From CAG-238 sp963601575 (GTDB taxonomy: Bacteria; Bacillota; Clostridia; Peptostreptococcales; Anaerovoracaceae): a stretch of DNA of 64,000 nucleotides. The notes under the pieces are model-generated. The model ran no database searches and was not told where the DNA came from. It saw only the letters and a list, made by a program, of their open reading frames with translations. The position numbers and the translations under genes were made by a program. Below are positions 26,357-34,844 of this stretch, piece by piece. Within the stretch, counting starts at the first letter, position 1. Each line of letters opens with the position of its first letter. The stretch lies in contig CAVCFO010000008.1 in the NCBI GenBank assembly GCA_963601575.1, positions 6,051-70,050 of the forward strand, in the 5' to 3' direction.

Positions 26357-26638
26357 ATGGGTAGATCACTTAAAAAAGGTCCTTTCGTAAACGCTAAGCT
26401 GCTGAAGGCTATCGAAGAGCTCAACGCGGCTAACGATAAGAAAGTTATCAAGACATGGTCAAGACCATCCACAATATTCCCGCAGATGGTGGGACACACT
26501 ATCGCAGTGCACGACGGCAAGAAACATGTTCCTGTATATATCACAGAAGACATGGTAGGACACAGACTTGGAGAATTTGCTCCTACGAGAAACTACAGAG
26601 GTCACGCTGCTGACAAATCATCAAAGGTAAAGAAATAA
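26357..26638 (+). CDS. rpsS: Small-subunit ribosomal protein S19 (uS19)
   Basis: 93 residues, starting MGRSLKKGPFVNAKLLKAI and containing GHTIAVHDGKKHVPVYI. 30S head protein that pairs with S13. GGAAGGAG upstream. Confidence 0.98.
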   Translation: MGRSLKKGPFVNAKLLKAIEELNAANDKKVIKTWSRPSTIFPQMVGHTIAVHDGKKHVPVYITEDMVGHRLGEFAPTRNYRGHAADKSSKVKK

Positions 26639-26656
26639 GAAAGGAGATAATGAGAA

Positions 26657-26992
26657 ATGGAAGCAAAAGCAGTTTCTAAATACGTGAGAATGTCTCCTAT
26701 CAAGCTGAAACCGATTACTGATTTGGTAAGAGGTAAGGACTTAAACGAGGCATTGAACATCTTGAAGTTCACCCCGGGCAAAGGTTCAGAAATCGTAGAA
26801 AAGGTTGTTAAATCAGCTGCAGCAAACGCTGAGAACAATTTCGACATGAATCCGGACAACTTATATGTTGCAGAAGTATATGCTAACCAGGGCCCGACCA
26901 TGAAGAGATGGAGAGCCGGTTCACAGGGCAGAGCATCAATCATCTTAAAGAGATCGAGCCATGTAGGCGTGACTCTTAGAGAGAAAGAATAG
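26657..26992 (+). CDS. rplV: Large-subunit ribosomal protein L22 (uL22)
   Basis: 111 residues with AKYVRMSP-like start (AVSKYVRMSPIKLKPITDL) and the tunnel hairpin GPTMKRWRAGSQGRAS. AAGGAG upstream. Confidence 0.97.
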   Translation: MEAKAVSKYVRMSPIKLKPITDLVRGKDLNEALNILKFTPGKGSEIVEKVVKSAAANAENNFDMNPDNLYVAEVYANQGPTMKRWRAGSQGRASIILKRSSHVGVTLREKE

Positions 26993-27003
26993 GAGGTTCA
27001 CTA

Positions 27004-27879
27004 ATGGGTCAGAAAGTTAGTCCACATGGTTTGAGAGTGGGCGTTATAAAAGACTGGGATTCCAAATGGTATGCAGATAAAGCTAACTTTGCAGACTACC
27101 TTGTAGAAGATAACAAAGTAAGAGAATATGTAAAGAAAAAATTATATGTTGCCGGAGTTTCAAAGGTGCTGATCGAAAGAGCAGCAGAAAACAAAATCAG
27201 AGTCATCGTTCTTACCGCTAAGCCGGGCATGGTAATCGGAAGAGCCGGCGACGGAATCGAAGTTCTCAAGAACGACATCAAGAAGATGACCGGCAAGGAA
27301 GTTGAAATTTCCATCGAAGAAGTAAGAAGAGCAGAGCTCGACGCGCAGCTTACGGCAGAAAGCATCGCCCAGGCACTCGAAAGACGTGTTTCCTTCAGAA
27401 GAGCAATGAAGCAGGCTATCGGAAGAACCATGAAAGCCGGTTCCAAGGGCATCAAGGTTCTTTGCTCCGGAAGACTTGGCGGCGCAGAAATCGCAAGAAG
27501 CGAAAAGTATAGCGAAGGTAACGTTCCGCTTCACACTTTGAGAGCCGACATCGACTACGGATTCGCAGAAGCCGACACCACATACGGCAAAATCGGCGTA
27601 AAGGTTTGGATCAACCACGGCGAAATCCTCGACAAGGGTCTAAAGAGCGCAGTTTCTGAAGAAAAGCGCGAAAAGAGAGAAAGAAGACCTAGAAAAGACG
27701 GCGAAAGACGCGAAAGAAGAAATGGCGGCGAAAGACGCGAAAGACGCGAAAGAAGCGATCGTCAGGAAGCGCCAAAGGCTATAAATCCAAGAGTAAGAAA
27801 GACTCCTAAGGTTGAGGCTAAACCGCAAGTTGAAGAACAAGTTGAAGCTGTAGAAGTTGCAGAAACAACGCAAGCATAA
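27004..27879 (+). CDS. rpsC: Small-subunit ribosomal protein S3 (uS3) with repetitive tail
   Basis: Residues 1-210 are a normal S3: GQKVSPHGLRVG start, KH domain with GMVIGRAGDGIEVL, and the C-terminal domain ending near YGKIGVKVWINHGEILDKG. Residues about 215-291 are an added tail: Arg/Glu repeats (GERRERRNGGERRERRERSD) encoded by repeats of GAAAGACGC, then an acidic end rich in Val-Glu. S3 lines the mRNA entry channel, so the basic part could contact RNA; that is inference. AGGAGG upstream. Confidence 0.97.
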   Translation: MGQKVSPHGLRVGVIKDWDSKWYADKANFADYLVEDNKVREYVKKKLYVAGVSKVLIERAAENKIRVIVLTAKPGMVIGRAGDGIEVLKNDIKKMTGKEVEISIEEVRRAELDAQLTAESIAQALERRVSFRRAMKQAIGRTMKAGSKGIKVLCSGRLGGAEIARSEKYSEGNVPLHTLRADIDYGFAEADTTYGKIGVKVWINHGEILDKGLKSAVSEEKREKRERRPRKDGERRERRNGGERRERRERSDRQEAPKAINPRVRKTPKVEAKPQVEEQVEAVEVAETTQA

Positions 27880-27905
27880 GCACACGGAAAGGAGGAACGA
27901 AAGCC

Positions 27906-28337
27906 ATGTTAATGCCAAAGCGCGTTAAACACAGAAGAGTTCACAGAGGAAGAATGAAAGGCGTTGCAACCAAGGGTAATACGATTACCTACGGCGCATA
28001 CGGATTGGTTGCACAGGAATGTGGATGGATCACTTCTAATCAGATCGAGGCTGCTCGTATTGCGATGACCAGATCGATCAAAAGAGGTGGTAAAGTATAT
28101 ATCAAAATTTTCCCGCACAAGTCGGTTACCAAGAAGCCTGCCGAAGTACGTATGGGTTCCGGTAAAGGTGCTCCTGAGTACTGGGTAGCAGTAGTAAAGC
28201 CAGGTAGAGTAATGTTCGAAATCGAGGGCGTTTCCGAAGAAAAGGCAAGAGAGGCTATGAGACTTGCTTCTCACAAGCTCCCGGTTAAGTGCAAATTTGC
28301 CATCAAAGAAGAAGCAGCAAAGGGTGGTGAAGCATAA
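27906..28337 (+). CDS. rplP: Large-subunit ribosomal protein L16 (uL16)
   Basis: 143 residues, MPKRVKHRRVHRGRMKG near the start and RMGSGKGAPEYWVAVVKPG with the loop near the A site. AAGGAGG upstream of ATG 27906; the alternative Met two codons on is equally possible. One-base overlap with rpmC. Confidence 0.97.
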   Translation: MLMPKRVKHRRVHRGRMKGVATKGNTITYGAYGLVAQECGWITSNQIEAARIAMTRSIKRGGKVYIKIFPHKSVTKKPAEVRMGSGKGAPEYWVAVVKPGRVMFEIEGVSEEKAREAMRLASHKLPVKCKFAIKEEAAKGGEA

Positions 28338-28531
28338 TGGAATTGAAAAAGATGAGAGAGATGACAGCGGTTGAACTCAATACTGAGCTTGATAGCATGA
28401 AGAAGGAACTGTTCAACCTGAGATTCCAGCATGTTACGGGACAGTTAGAAAACCCTGTAAAGATGAGAGAATTGAAGAGAAATATCGCTAGAGTAAAAAC
28501 AATTCTTAGAGAAAAAGAATTACAAGCTTAG
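28337..28531 (+). CDS. rpmC: Large-subunit ribosomal protein L29 (uL29)
   Basis: 64 residues, two-helix protein with KELFNLRFQHVTGQLENP. Near the tunnel exit beside L23. Starts at TAATG overlapping rplP. Confidence 0.96.
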   Translation: MELKKMREMTAVELNTELDSMKKELFNLRFQHVTGQLENPVKMRELKRNIARVKTILREKELQA

Positions 28532-28549
28532 TAGGAAGGAGGATGTACT

Positions 28550-28810
28550 ATGGCAGTTGAAAGAAATAGAAGAAAAACAAAAGTCGGCGTTGTTGTATCC
28601 GATAAGATGGATAAGACCGTAGTTGTTGCAATCGAAGACTTCGTAAGACATTCCCTTTACGGAAAAGCTGTAAAGAGAACCAAGAAGGTTAAGGCTCACG
28701 ACGAAAATAACGAATGTCAGGTCGGCGATAAGATCAGAATTATGGAAACAAGACCTCTGTCCAAGGACAAGAGATGGAGACTTGTGAACATTATCGAAAA
28801 GGTTAAATAA
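28550..28810 (+). CDS. rpsQ: Small-subunit ribosomal protein S17 (uS17)
   Basis: 86 residues, OB fold with KVGVVVSDKMDKTVVV and METRPLSKDKRWRLVNII. Early 16S binder. GGAAGGAGG upstream. Confidence 0.97.
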   Translation: MAVERNRRKTKVGVVVSDKMDKTVVVAIEDFVRHSLYGKAVKRTKKVKAHDENNECQVGDKIRIMETRPLSKDKRWRLVNIIEKVK

Positions 28811-28825
28811 AGGAGGCACCAAATC

Positions 28826-29200
28826 ATGATTCAGACTGAAACTAGATTAAGAGTTGCTGACAATTCAGGTGCAAAAGAACTTCTTTGCATTCGTATCCTG
28901 GGCGGTACTTCCCGTCAGTATGCGAACATCGGAGACGTTATCGTTTGTGCGGTAAAAGAAGCAACCCCAGGCGGCGTTGTAAAAAAAGGCGACGTTGTTA
29001 AGGCTGTAGTAGTTAGAACTAAGCATGGTGCCAGAAGAGCTGACGGAAGCTATGTAAAGTTTGACCAGAATGCTGCAGTAATCATTAAAGATAAAGAAGA
29101 TAAGAACCCGGTTGGAACTCGTATCTTTGGACCTGTTGCAAGAGAACTTAGAGATAAGGGCTTCATGAAGATCGTGTCATTGGCACCGGAAGTACTGTAG
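28826..29200 (+). CDS. rplN: Large-subunit ribosomal protein L14 (uL14)
   Basis: 124 residues, MIQTETRLRVADNSGAKELL start and RIFGPVARELRDKGFMKI end, both family hallmarks. Contacts 16S rRNA across the subunit interface. AAAGGAGG upstream. Confidence 0.98.
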   Translation: MIQTETRLRVADNSGAKELLCIRILGGTSRQYANIGDVIVCAVKEATPGGVVKKGDVVKAVVVRTKHGARRADGSYVKFDQNAAVIIKDKEDKNPVGTRIFGPVARELRDKGFMKIVSLAPEVL

Positions 29201-29211
29201 GAGGTGTAAGG

Positions 29212-29517
29212 ATGCGTATTAAGAAAGACGATATGGTAATGGTAATTACCGGTAAAGATAAAGGCAAACACGGCAAAGTACTTAAGGCAATGCCAAAGGA
29301 AAACAGAGTCGTAGTCGAGGGCGTAAACGTAGTTACAAAGCACGCAAAAGCTACGAGAAAAGCCGGCGCCGAAATCAAGCATTTCGAAGCACCCATCGAT
29401 GCTTCCAATGTAATGCTTTACGATACAAAGGCAAAGAACGTTATCAAGTTCGGATACCAGGTTAAAGACGGCAAAAAAGTAAGAGTTTCCAAGAAGACAG
29501 GAAACGTAATCGACTAA
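29212..29517 (+). CDS. rplX: Large-subunit ribosomal protein L24 (uL24)
   Basis: 101 residues, KOW motif in DMVMVITGKDKGKHGKVLK. Assembly initiator of the 50S subunit. GGAGGTG upstream, overlapping the rplN end. Confidence 0.97.
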   Translation: MRIKKDDMVMVITGKDKGKHGKVLKAMPKENRVVVEGVNVVTKHAKATRKAGAEIKHFEAPIDASNVMLYDTKAKNVIKFGYQVKDGKKVRVSKKTGNVID

Positions 29518-29534
29518 GAAAGGAGGAGACGATT

Positions 29535-30077
29535 TTGACAGCAAGATTGAGAGAAACTTATAATAATGAAGTTTTCGGAGCATTAAAAGAAAAATTCCAA
29601 TATAAAAACGTAATGGAAGTTCCGAAGCTCACAAAGATCACCATCAACATGGGTCTTGGCGAAGCAAAGGACAACGCAAAGGTTATGGAATCCGCAGTAG
29701 AAGAAATTGCTTTGATCAGCGGACAGAGACCGGTTGTTACAAAGGCGAAGAAGTCCATTGCAAACTTCAAAGTAAGACAGGGAATGCCTGTCGGCGCGAA
29801 GGTTACTCTGAGAGGAGACAATATGTATGAATTTGCAGACAAATTCTTCAACATCGCTCTTCCGAGAGTAAGAGACTTCAAGGGTGTTAGCAGAAACTCT
29901 TTTGACGGTAGAGGTAACTACTCTATGGGTATCAAGGAGCAGCTCATCTTCCCTGAAATCAACTATGATAAGGTTGATACAATCAAAGGCATGAACATAG
30001 TATTTACAACAACGGCTAAAACAGACGAAGAAGCGGCTGCATTATTGGAGCTGCTCGGTATGCCGTTCGAGAAATAA
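29535..30077 (+). CDS. rplE: Large-subunit ribosomal protein L5 (uL5)
   Basis: 180 residues, with VPKLTKITINMGLGEAKDN and RDFKGVSRNSFDGRGNYSMG. Binds 5S rRNA and the P-site tRNA. It starts with TTG at 29535 (AGGAGG 8 nt upstream); no in-frame ATG is near. Confidence 0.97.
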   Translation: MTARLRETYNNEVFGALKEKFQYKNVMEVPKLTKITINMGLGEAKDNAKVMESAVEEIALISGQRPVVTKAKKSIANFKVRQGMPVGAKVTLRGDNMYEFADKFFNIALPRVRDFKGVSRNSFDGRGNYSMGIKEQLIFPEINYDKVDTIKGMNIVFTTTAKTDEEAAALLELLGMPFEK

Positions 30078-30120
30078 AAAAACTCAGAAGTGTAGCGGCT
30101 TCGCCGAAAGGAAGCTTTTA

Positions 30121-30152
30121 TATAATTTCCTCGGCGCCGCTCGGAAATTATA
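30121..30152 (+). promoter_or_regulatory. Strong hairpin abutting the rpsN ribosome site
   Basis: Perfect 10-bp stem TATAATTTCC (30121-30130) / GGAAATTATA (30143-30152) with inner CGGCGCCG. GGAGG of rpsN begins at the next base (30153). No T run follows, so this is more likely a translational control or processing element than a terminator. Confidence 0.7.
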
Positions 30153-30165
30153 GGAGGAATCGAGA

Positions 30166-30351
30166 ATGGCAAAGACATCTCTCAAAGTAAAACAGGCGAG
30201 AAAACCTAAATATTCGACTCGCGCATATACCAGATGCAGACTTTGCGGAAGACCACATTCCGTACTTAGAAAGTATGGTATCTGCCGTATCTGTTTTAGA
30301 GAGCTTGCTTATAAAGGAGAAATTCCGGGCGTAAGAAAAGCAAGCTGGTAA
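30166..30351 (+). CDS. rpsN: Zinc-binding small-subunit ribosomal protein S14 (uS14, type Z)
   Basis: 61 residues, the short zinc form, with CRLCG and CRICF pairs forming the ribbon. It is the only S14 gene seen in this window; zinc-free paralogues elsewhere cannot be excluded. The 88-nt gap before it contains a strong hairpin next to the ribosome site. Confidence 0.97.
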   Translation: MAKTSLKVKQARKPKYSTRAYTRCRLCGRPHSVLRKYGICRICFRELAYKGEIPGVRKASW

Positions 30352-30376
30352 AAATTATGAAAGGAGAAACACTGCA

Positions 30377-30775
30377 ATGACAATGACAGATCCTATAGCG
30401 GATATGCTAACAAGAATCAGAAATGCCAACACTGTAGGTCACGAAACTGTTGAGATCCCGGCATCGAAAATGAAAAAAGCGATTGCCGAAATCTTGAAAG
30501 AAGAAGGCTACATTGCGGATTTCGAAGTTATAGAAGACGACAAGCAAGGTATGATCAAAGTTACGATGAAATACGGCGCTAACAAAGAAAAAGTAATTTC
30601 AGGAATCAAGAAGATTTCAAAGCCGGGCCTGAAGGTTTATGCCAAGGCCGGAGAAGTACCTAAGGTTCTCGGAGGCCTCGGAATCGCCATCATTTCCACA
30701 TCGAAGGGAATCGTAAGCGACAAGGAAGCCAGAAAGCTGGGTATCGGCGGCGAAGTAATCTGTTATGTATGGTAG
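30377..30775 (+). CDS. rpsH: Small-subunit ribosomal protein S8 (uS8)
   Basis: 132 residues, with DPIADMLTRIRNAN start and GLGIAIISTSKGIVSDKEAR. Binds the central 16S domain; in E. coli it represses the spc operon by binding upstream of rplE, next to the place where the rplE-rpsN hairpin is seen here. AAGGAG upstream. Confidence 0.98.
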   Translation: MTMTDPIADMLTRIRNANTVGHETVEIPASKMKKAIAEILKEEGYIADFEVIEDDKQGMIKVTMKYGANKEKVISGIKKISKPGLKVYAKAGEVPKVLGGLGIAIISTSKGIVSDKEARKLGIGGEVICYVW

Positions 30776-30787
30776 GAGGAACGAAAA

Positions 30788-31330
30788 ATGTCTAGAATAG
30801 GTAAAAAACCTGTAGTTGTTCCTGCCGGCGTAGAAGTTACCGTAGATGCGAGCAATGCTGTTACGGTAAAGGGCCCGAAAGGACAATTGACAGAACAAAT
30901 CAGCAAGTTAATCAAGGTTGAGGTTGCAGAGGGCGAGGTACTGGTCTGCCGAGCTTCCGACGCAAGAGAAGAAAGATCTCAGCACGGACTTGCAAGAACA
31001 TTGATCAACAATATGGTAGTAGGAGTAACTCAAGGTTTCGAAAAGAAGCTCCAGCTCGTAGGCGTTGGATACAAGGCCGAAAAGAAGGGCGACACTTTGG
31101 TAATGAGCCTTGGATATTCCCATCCTGTAGAATTAAAAGACCCTGAAGGAATCACAACCGAATGTCCGTCTGCCACAGACATCACCGTAAAGGGTATCGA
31201 TAAAGCTGTTGTCGGAAATTATGCGGCTAACATCAGAGCATGGAGAGCACCGGAGCCTTATAAGGGCAAGGGTATCAAGTATGCTGATGAATATATCCGC
31301 AGAAAAGAAGGCAAAGCAGGCGCTAAATAA
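30788..31330 (+). CDS. rplF: Large-subunit ribosomal protein L6 (uL6)
   Basis: 180 residues, SRIGKKPVVVPAGVEV start and the signature PEPYKGKGIKYADEYIRRKEGK. AGGAGG upstream, tightly linked to rpsH. Confidence 0.98.
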   Translation: MSRIGKKPVVVPAGVEVTVDASNAVTVKGPKGQLTEQISKLIKVEVAEGEVLVCRASDAREERSQHGLARTLINNMVVGVTQGFEKKLQLVGVGYKAEKKGDTLVMSLGYSHPVELKDPEGITTECPSATDITVKGIDKAVVGNYAANIRAWRAPEPYKGKGIKYADEYIRRKEGKAGAK

Positions 31331-31350
31331 GGGGAAAGGAGTGAATTAAA

Positions 31351-31716
31351 ATGGCAAAAGTAAGCAGAAATGACAAGCGTGTTAAAAGACACGAAAGAGT
31401 AAGAAAAAACCTTTTTGGAACTCCTCAAAGACCAAGACTTTGCGTTTACAGATCGAACAAGAACATCTCAGCTCAGGTGATTGACGATGTAAACAAGGTT
31501 ACTTTAGTATCCGCTTCTTCACTCGACAAGGAACTCAAAGGTGAAGTTGGCTATGGCGGAAACAAAGAAGCAGCTAAAAAGGTCGGTGAAGCCCTTGCAA
31601 AGAGAGCACTCGCAAAAGGTATCGAAGAAGTATGCTTCGACAGAGGCGGCTTCCTTTATCACGGAAGAGTTGCAGAACTGGCAGCAGGCGCTCGTGAAGC
31701 AGGATTAAAATTCTAA
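31351..31716 (+). CDS. rplR: Large-subunit ribosomal protein L18 (uL18)
   Basis: 121 residues, RHERVRKNLFGTPQRPRLCVYRS-like region and FDRGGFLYHGRVAELA end. 5S rRNA binder. AAAGGAG upstream. Confidence 0.97.
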   Translation: MAKVSRNDKRVKRHERVRKNLFGTPQRPRLCVYRSNKNISAQVIDDVNKVTLVSASSLDKELKGEVGYGGNKEAAKKVGEALAKRALAKGIEEVCFDRGGFLYHGRVAELAAGAREAGLKF

Positions 31717-31731
31717 CAGGAGGAAAAAGGA

Positions 31732-32235
31732 ATGCGTAATATCGTTGATGCAACGAGGCTTGACTTAAGCTCGACTATCGTTAATATCAGAAGAGTTGCA
31801 AAGACTGTTAAAGGCGGTAGAAACATGAGATTCAGCGTAACCGTAGTAGTCGGCGACGGCAACGGATATGTAGGCGTTGGTCTTGGGAAGTCTCAGGAAA
31901 TTCCTGAAGCTGTAAGAAAAGCTGAAGAAGATGCAAAGAAGAATTTAATATATGTTCCAACAGTAGGAACAACAGTACCTCACAGAAACTTAGGCGTTTT
32001 CGGAGCCGGCAGAGTTCTCATCATGCCGGCTGCACAAGGTACCGGAGTAATCGCAGGTTCATCCGTTCGTACGGTTCTTGAAGCTGCCGGTATCAAAGAC
32101 GTAAGAGCCAAATCCATCGGCTCCAACAATACAGGAAACATGGCATATGCGACCCTCGAAGGACTCAAGGGCATGATGACTGTAGAAAAGGTTGCTAAGC
32201 TCAGAGGCAAAACAGTAGAAGAAATCTTAGGATAG
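31732..32235 (+). CDS. rpsE: Small-subunit ribosomal protein S5 (uS5)
   Basis: 167 residues with the double-stranded RNA-binding-like region RFSVTVVVGDGNGYVGVGLG and GTGVIAGSSVRTVLEAAG. Decoding-fidelity protein. AGGAGG upstream. Confidence 0.98.
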   Translation: MRNIVDATRLDLSSTIVNIRRVAKTVKGGRNMRFSVTVVVGDGNGYVGVGLGKSQEIPEAVRKAEEDAKKNLIYVPTVGTTVPHRNLGVFGAGRVLIMPAAQGTGVIAGSSVRTVLEAAGIKDVRAKSIGSNNTGNMAYATLEGLKGMMTVEKVAKLRGKTVEEILG

Positions 32236-32248
32236 GAGGACGCGAGAA

Positions 32249-32431
32249 ATGGCAAAAATGATTAAGATCACTTTGACAAAGAGCATGATCGGCGCTTCCC
32301 CTAAACAGAGAAAAGTTGTTGAAGCGTTAGGACTCAGAAAGATGCACCATTCGGTTGAATTAGCCGATACTCCGCAGACTCGCGGTGCAGTGGCTAAGGT
32401 GTCACATCTTGTAACTGTAGAAGAAGTATAG
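32249..32431 (+). CDS. rpmD: Large-subunit ribosomal protein L30 (uL30)
   Basis: 60 residues; IKITLTKSMIGASPKQRKVV and LGLRKMHHSVELADTP are characteristic. AGGAGG upstream. Confidence 0.97.
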   Translation: MAKMIKITLTKSMIGASPKQRKVVEALGLRKMHHSVELADTPQTRGAVAKVSHLVTVEEV

Positions 32432-32445
32432 GAGGTGCACTTGAG

Positions 32446-32886
32446 ATGAAATTACATGAATTAAGAGCTGTACCGGGTTCTACAAAAAACCCGAAGAGAA
32501 GAGGCCGCGGTACTGCAACCGGCCAAGGTAAAACCGGCGGCAGAGGTATGAACGGTCAGAATTCAAGATCCGGCGGCGGCGTTCGTCTCGGATTCGAAGG
32601 CGGCCAGATGCCTTTATACAGAAGATTACCTAAGAGAGGTTTCACAAACATTTGGGGAACCGAATATACCATCGTAAATGTCGAGGACCTTAACAAGTTC
32701 GAAGCAGGTACGGTTGTAAACCAGGCAGTGCTCGAAGAAGCAGGAGTTGTTAAACAGGTCAAGGACGGAATCAAAGTCCTCGGCGAAGGCGAAATCAAAG
32801 TAGCCTTGACAGTTCAGGCTAGCAAGTTCAGCAAGACTGCCGCAGAAAAGATAGAAGCTGCTGGAGGAAAGGCAGAGGTGATTTAA
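32446..32886 (+). CDS. rplO: Large-subunit ribosomal protein L15 (uL15)
   Basis: 146 residues, ELRAVPGSTKNPKRRGRGT start and Gly-rich RSGGGVRLGFEGGQMPLYRR. AGGAGGTG upstream. The stop is one base before the secY start. Confidence 0.97.
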   Translation: MKLHELRAVPGSTKNPKRRGRGTATGQGKTGGRGMNGQNSRSGGGVRLGFEGGQMPLYRRLPKRGFTNIWGTEYTIVNVEDLNKFEAGTVVNQAVLEEAGVVKQVKDGIKVLGEGEIKVALTVQASKFSKTAAEKIEAAGGKAEVI

Positions 32887-32887
32887 G

Positions 32888-34177
32888 ATGGGTATGTTAA
32901 AGACAGTTGCTCAAGCTTGGAAAGTTGCGGAAATCAGAAGCAAAATGATTTTCACACTCCTCATGCTCGTAGTGTTCAGAATCGGATCAAACATTCCGGT
33001 TCCGAACATTAACAGAAGCGTGCTCAGTGAGATGTTCACCGGCGAAACAGGACTTTTCGATTTGTTCGACCTGTTCTCCGGCGGATCCTTCAGTAACTTT
33101 ACAATTTTTGCATTGAGTATTACTCCATACATCACTGCATCAATCATCGTTCAGTTGCTTACCATCGCCTTCCCTTATTTTGAAAGACTCGCAAAAGAAG
33201 GTATGGAAGGCAGAAAAAAGATGGCTCAGATCACCCGTTATATGACGGTTGTGCTGGCACTGATTCAGGCAATCGGCCTTACGGTAGGTCTCTTTAGACA
33301 GGCCGTGGTTGACAAGAGCGCATTTTCAATCATCGTCGTAGTACTTGTTCTGACCGCAGGAACGGCATTCCTCATGTGGCTGGGCGAACAGATCAACGAA
33401 AGAGGTATCGGCAACGGTATTTCGCTTCTGATCTTCGGCGGTATCGTAGCCAGAATCCCGAGCGGAATCAGAACGGTTGTAACCGGATACCAGGGCGGAT
33501 CCCTGTCCCTTGTAACGATTATCATCTTTATAATCGCGGCGGTATTCGTGACGGCAGGTGTTGTTCTCATCCAGGAAGGACAAAGAAGAATCCCTGTACA
33601 GTATGCAAAGAGAGTAGTAGGCAGAAAGATGTACGGCGGCCAGTCGACGCATATTCCTATCAAGGTAAATCAGTCAGGCGTAATTCCGATCATCTTCGCT
33701 TTGTCGATTTTGCAATTCCCACTGACCATCACATACTTCTTGTCGCAGAATAATGCGTTCAGCGTATGGGTTACGAAGTGGCTTTCGCCTTCGGGAAACC
33801 CCGGTGTTTGGGTTTACGGAGTGCTTAACGTCGTGCTTATCATCTTCTTCACATACTTCTATACGGGTATCACATTCAACCCGAACGAAGTTGCAAGCAA
33901 CATGAAGGCAAACGGCGGCTTTATTCCGGGAATCAGACCGGGCAAGGCAACCGAAGACTATTTGAATAAGGTTATGTCAAGAGTGACTATCGTAGGTGCA
34001 ATCTTCCTTGCGCTCATCGCAACCCTGCCTACAATCTTAGGCGTTATGGTTCCGACACTGAAAGGGATTCACTTCGGCGGAACATCGCTGCTCATCGCAG
34101 TAGGTGTTGCACTCGATACGGTAAGACAGCTTGAAAACCAGATGCTCATGAGAAATTATCAAGGTTTCTTAAAATAA
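32888..34177 (+). CDS. secY: Protein translocase subunit SecY
   Basis: 429 residues, ten membrane helices, forming the channel for signal-peptide-dependent export, including the secreted DUF4430 protein in this window. Hallmarks: FRIGSNIPVPNINRS, LSITPYITASIIVQLL, GEQINERGIGNGISLLI and the C-terminal MLMRNYQGFLK. Confidence 0.98.
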   Translation: MGMLKTVAQAWKVAEIRSKMIFTLLMLVVFRIGSNIPVPNINRSVLSEMFTGETGLFDLFDLFSGGSFSNFTIFALSITPYITASIIVQLLTIAFPYFERLAKEGMEGRKKMAQITRYMTVVLALIQAIGLTVGLFRQAVVDKSAFSIIVVVLVLTAGTAFLMWLGEQINERGIGNGISLLIFGGIVARIPSGIRTVVTGYQGGSLSLVTIIIFIIAAVFVTAGVVLIQEGQRRIPVQYAKRVVGRKMYGGQSTHIPIKVNQSGVIPIIFALSILQFPLTITYFLSQNNAFSVWVTKWLSPSGNPGVWVYGVLNVVLIIFFTYFYTGITFNPNEVASNMKANGGFIPGIRPGKATEDYLNKVMSRVTIVGAIFLALIATLPTILGVMVPTLKGIHFGGTSLLIAVGVALDTVRQLENQMLMRNYQGFLK

Positions 34178-34194
34178 AAAGGGAGATGAGTAAA

Positions 34195-34842
34195 ATGCTT
34201 AGAACTATATTATTAGGGCCTCCCGGAGCAGGAAAAGGAACCCAGGCAGTTAAGATCGTCGGAAAATACGAGATTCCGCATATTTCGACGGGAGATATTT
34301 TCAGAGAAAATATCAAAAACGGAACCGAGCTTGGCAAGAAGGCACAGGAATATATGAATAGGGGCGAACTTGTTCCGGATGATTTGGTAATCGAGATCGC
34401 AACGACAAGACTCCTCGCGGACGATTGCAAGAACGGATTCCTGCTTGACGGCTTCCCGAGAACCGTTTATCAGGCAGAGAAGCTTGACGAATTCTTGGCT
34501 GCACACGATTCCAAGATCGACAAGGTTTTGGATATCGCGGTTGAAAAGGAAGAGCTTATTACAAGACTTACGGGAAGAAGGGTCTGCAAGGCTTGCGGCG
34601 CCAGCTTCCATGTAGTAAACATTCCTCCTAAAAAAGAAGGCGTTTGTGATTATTGCGGCGGCGAGCTTATGCAAAGAGCCGATGACAATCTCGAAACGGT
34701 TACTAACAGAATCGACGTTTACGAAGCACAGACAATGCCTCTCATCGAGTATTATGAAAATGCAGGAACACTTGCGCATATCGACGGCACTACCGGACTT
34801 GACAATGTGTTTGCTGACATCGTAAAAGCTTTAGGGGAATAG
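34195..34842 (+). CDS. adk: Adenylate kinase, zinc-lid type
   Basis: Converts ATP + AMP to two ADP. P-loop GPPGAGKGTQ, DGFPRTV, and a lid with four cysteines (CKACG and CDYCG) as in zinc-binding Gram-positive enzymes. ATG 34195 gives good spacing to GGGAG (34181-34185); ATG 34186 is only one base from it. 215 residues. Confidence 0.96.
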   Translation: MLRTILLGPPGAGKGTQAVKIVGKYEIPHISTGDIFRENIKNGTELGKKAQEYMNRGELVPDDLVIEIATTRLLADDCKNGFLLDGFPRTVYQAEKLDEFLAAHDSKIDKVLDIAVEKEELITRLTGRRVCKACGASFHVVNIPPKKEGVCDYCGGELMQRADDNLETVTNRIDVYEAQTMPLIEYYENAGTLAHIDGTTGLDNVFADIVKALGE

Positions 34843-34844
34843 TA

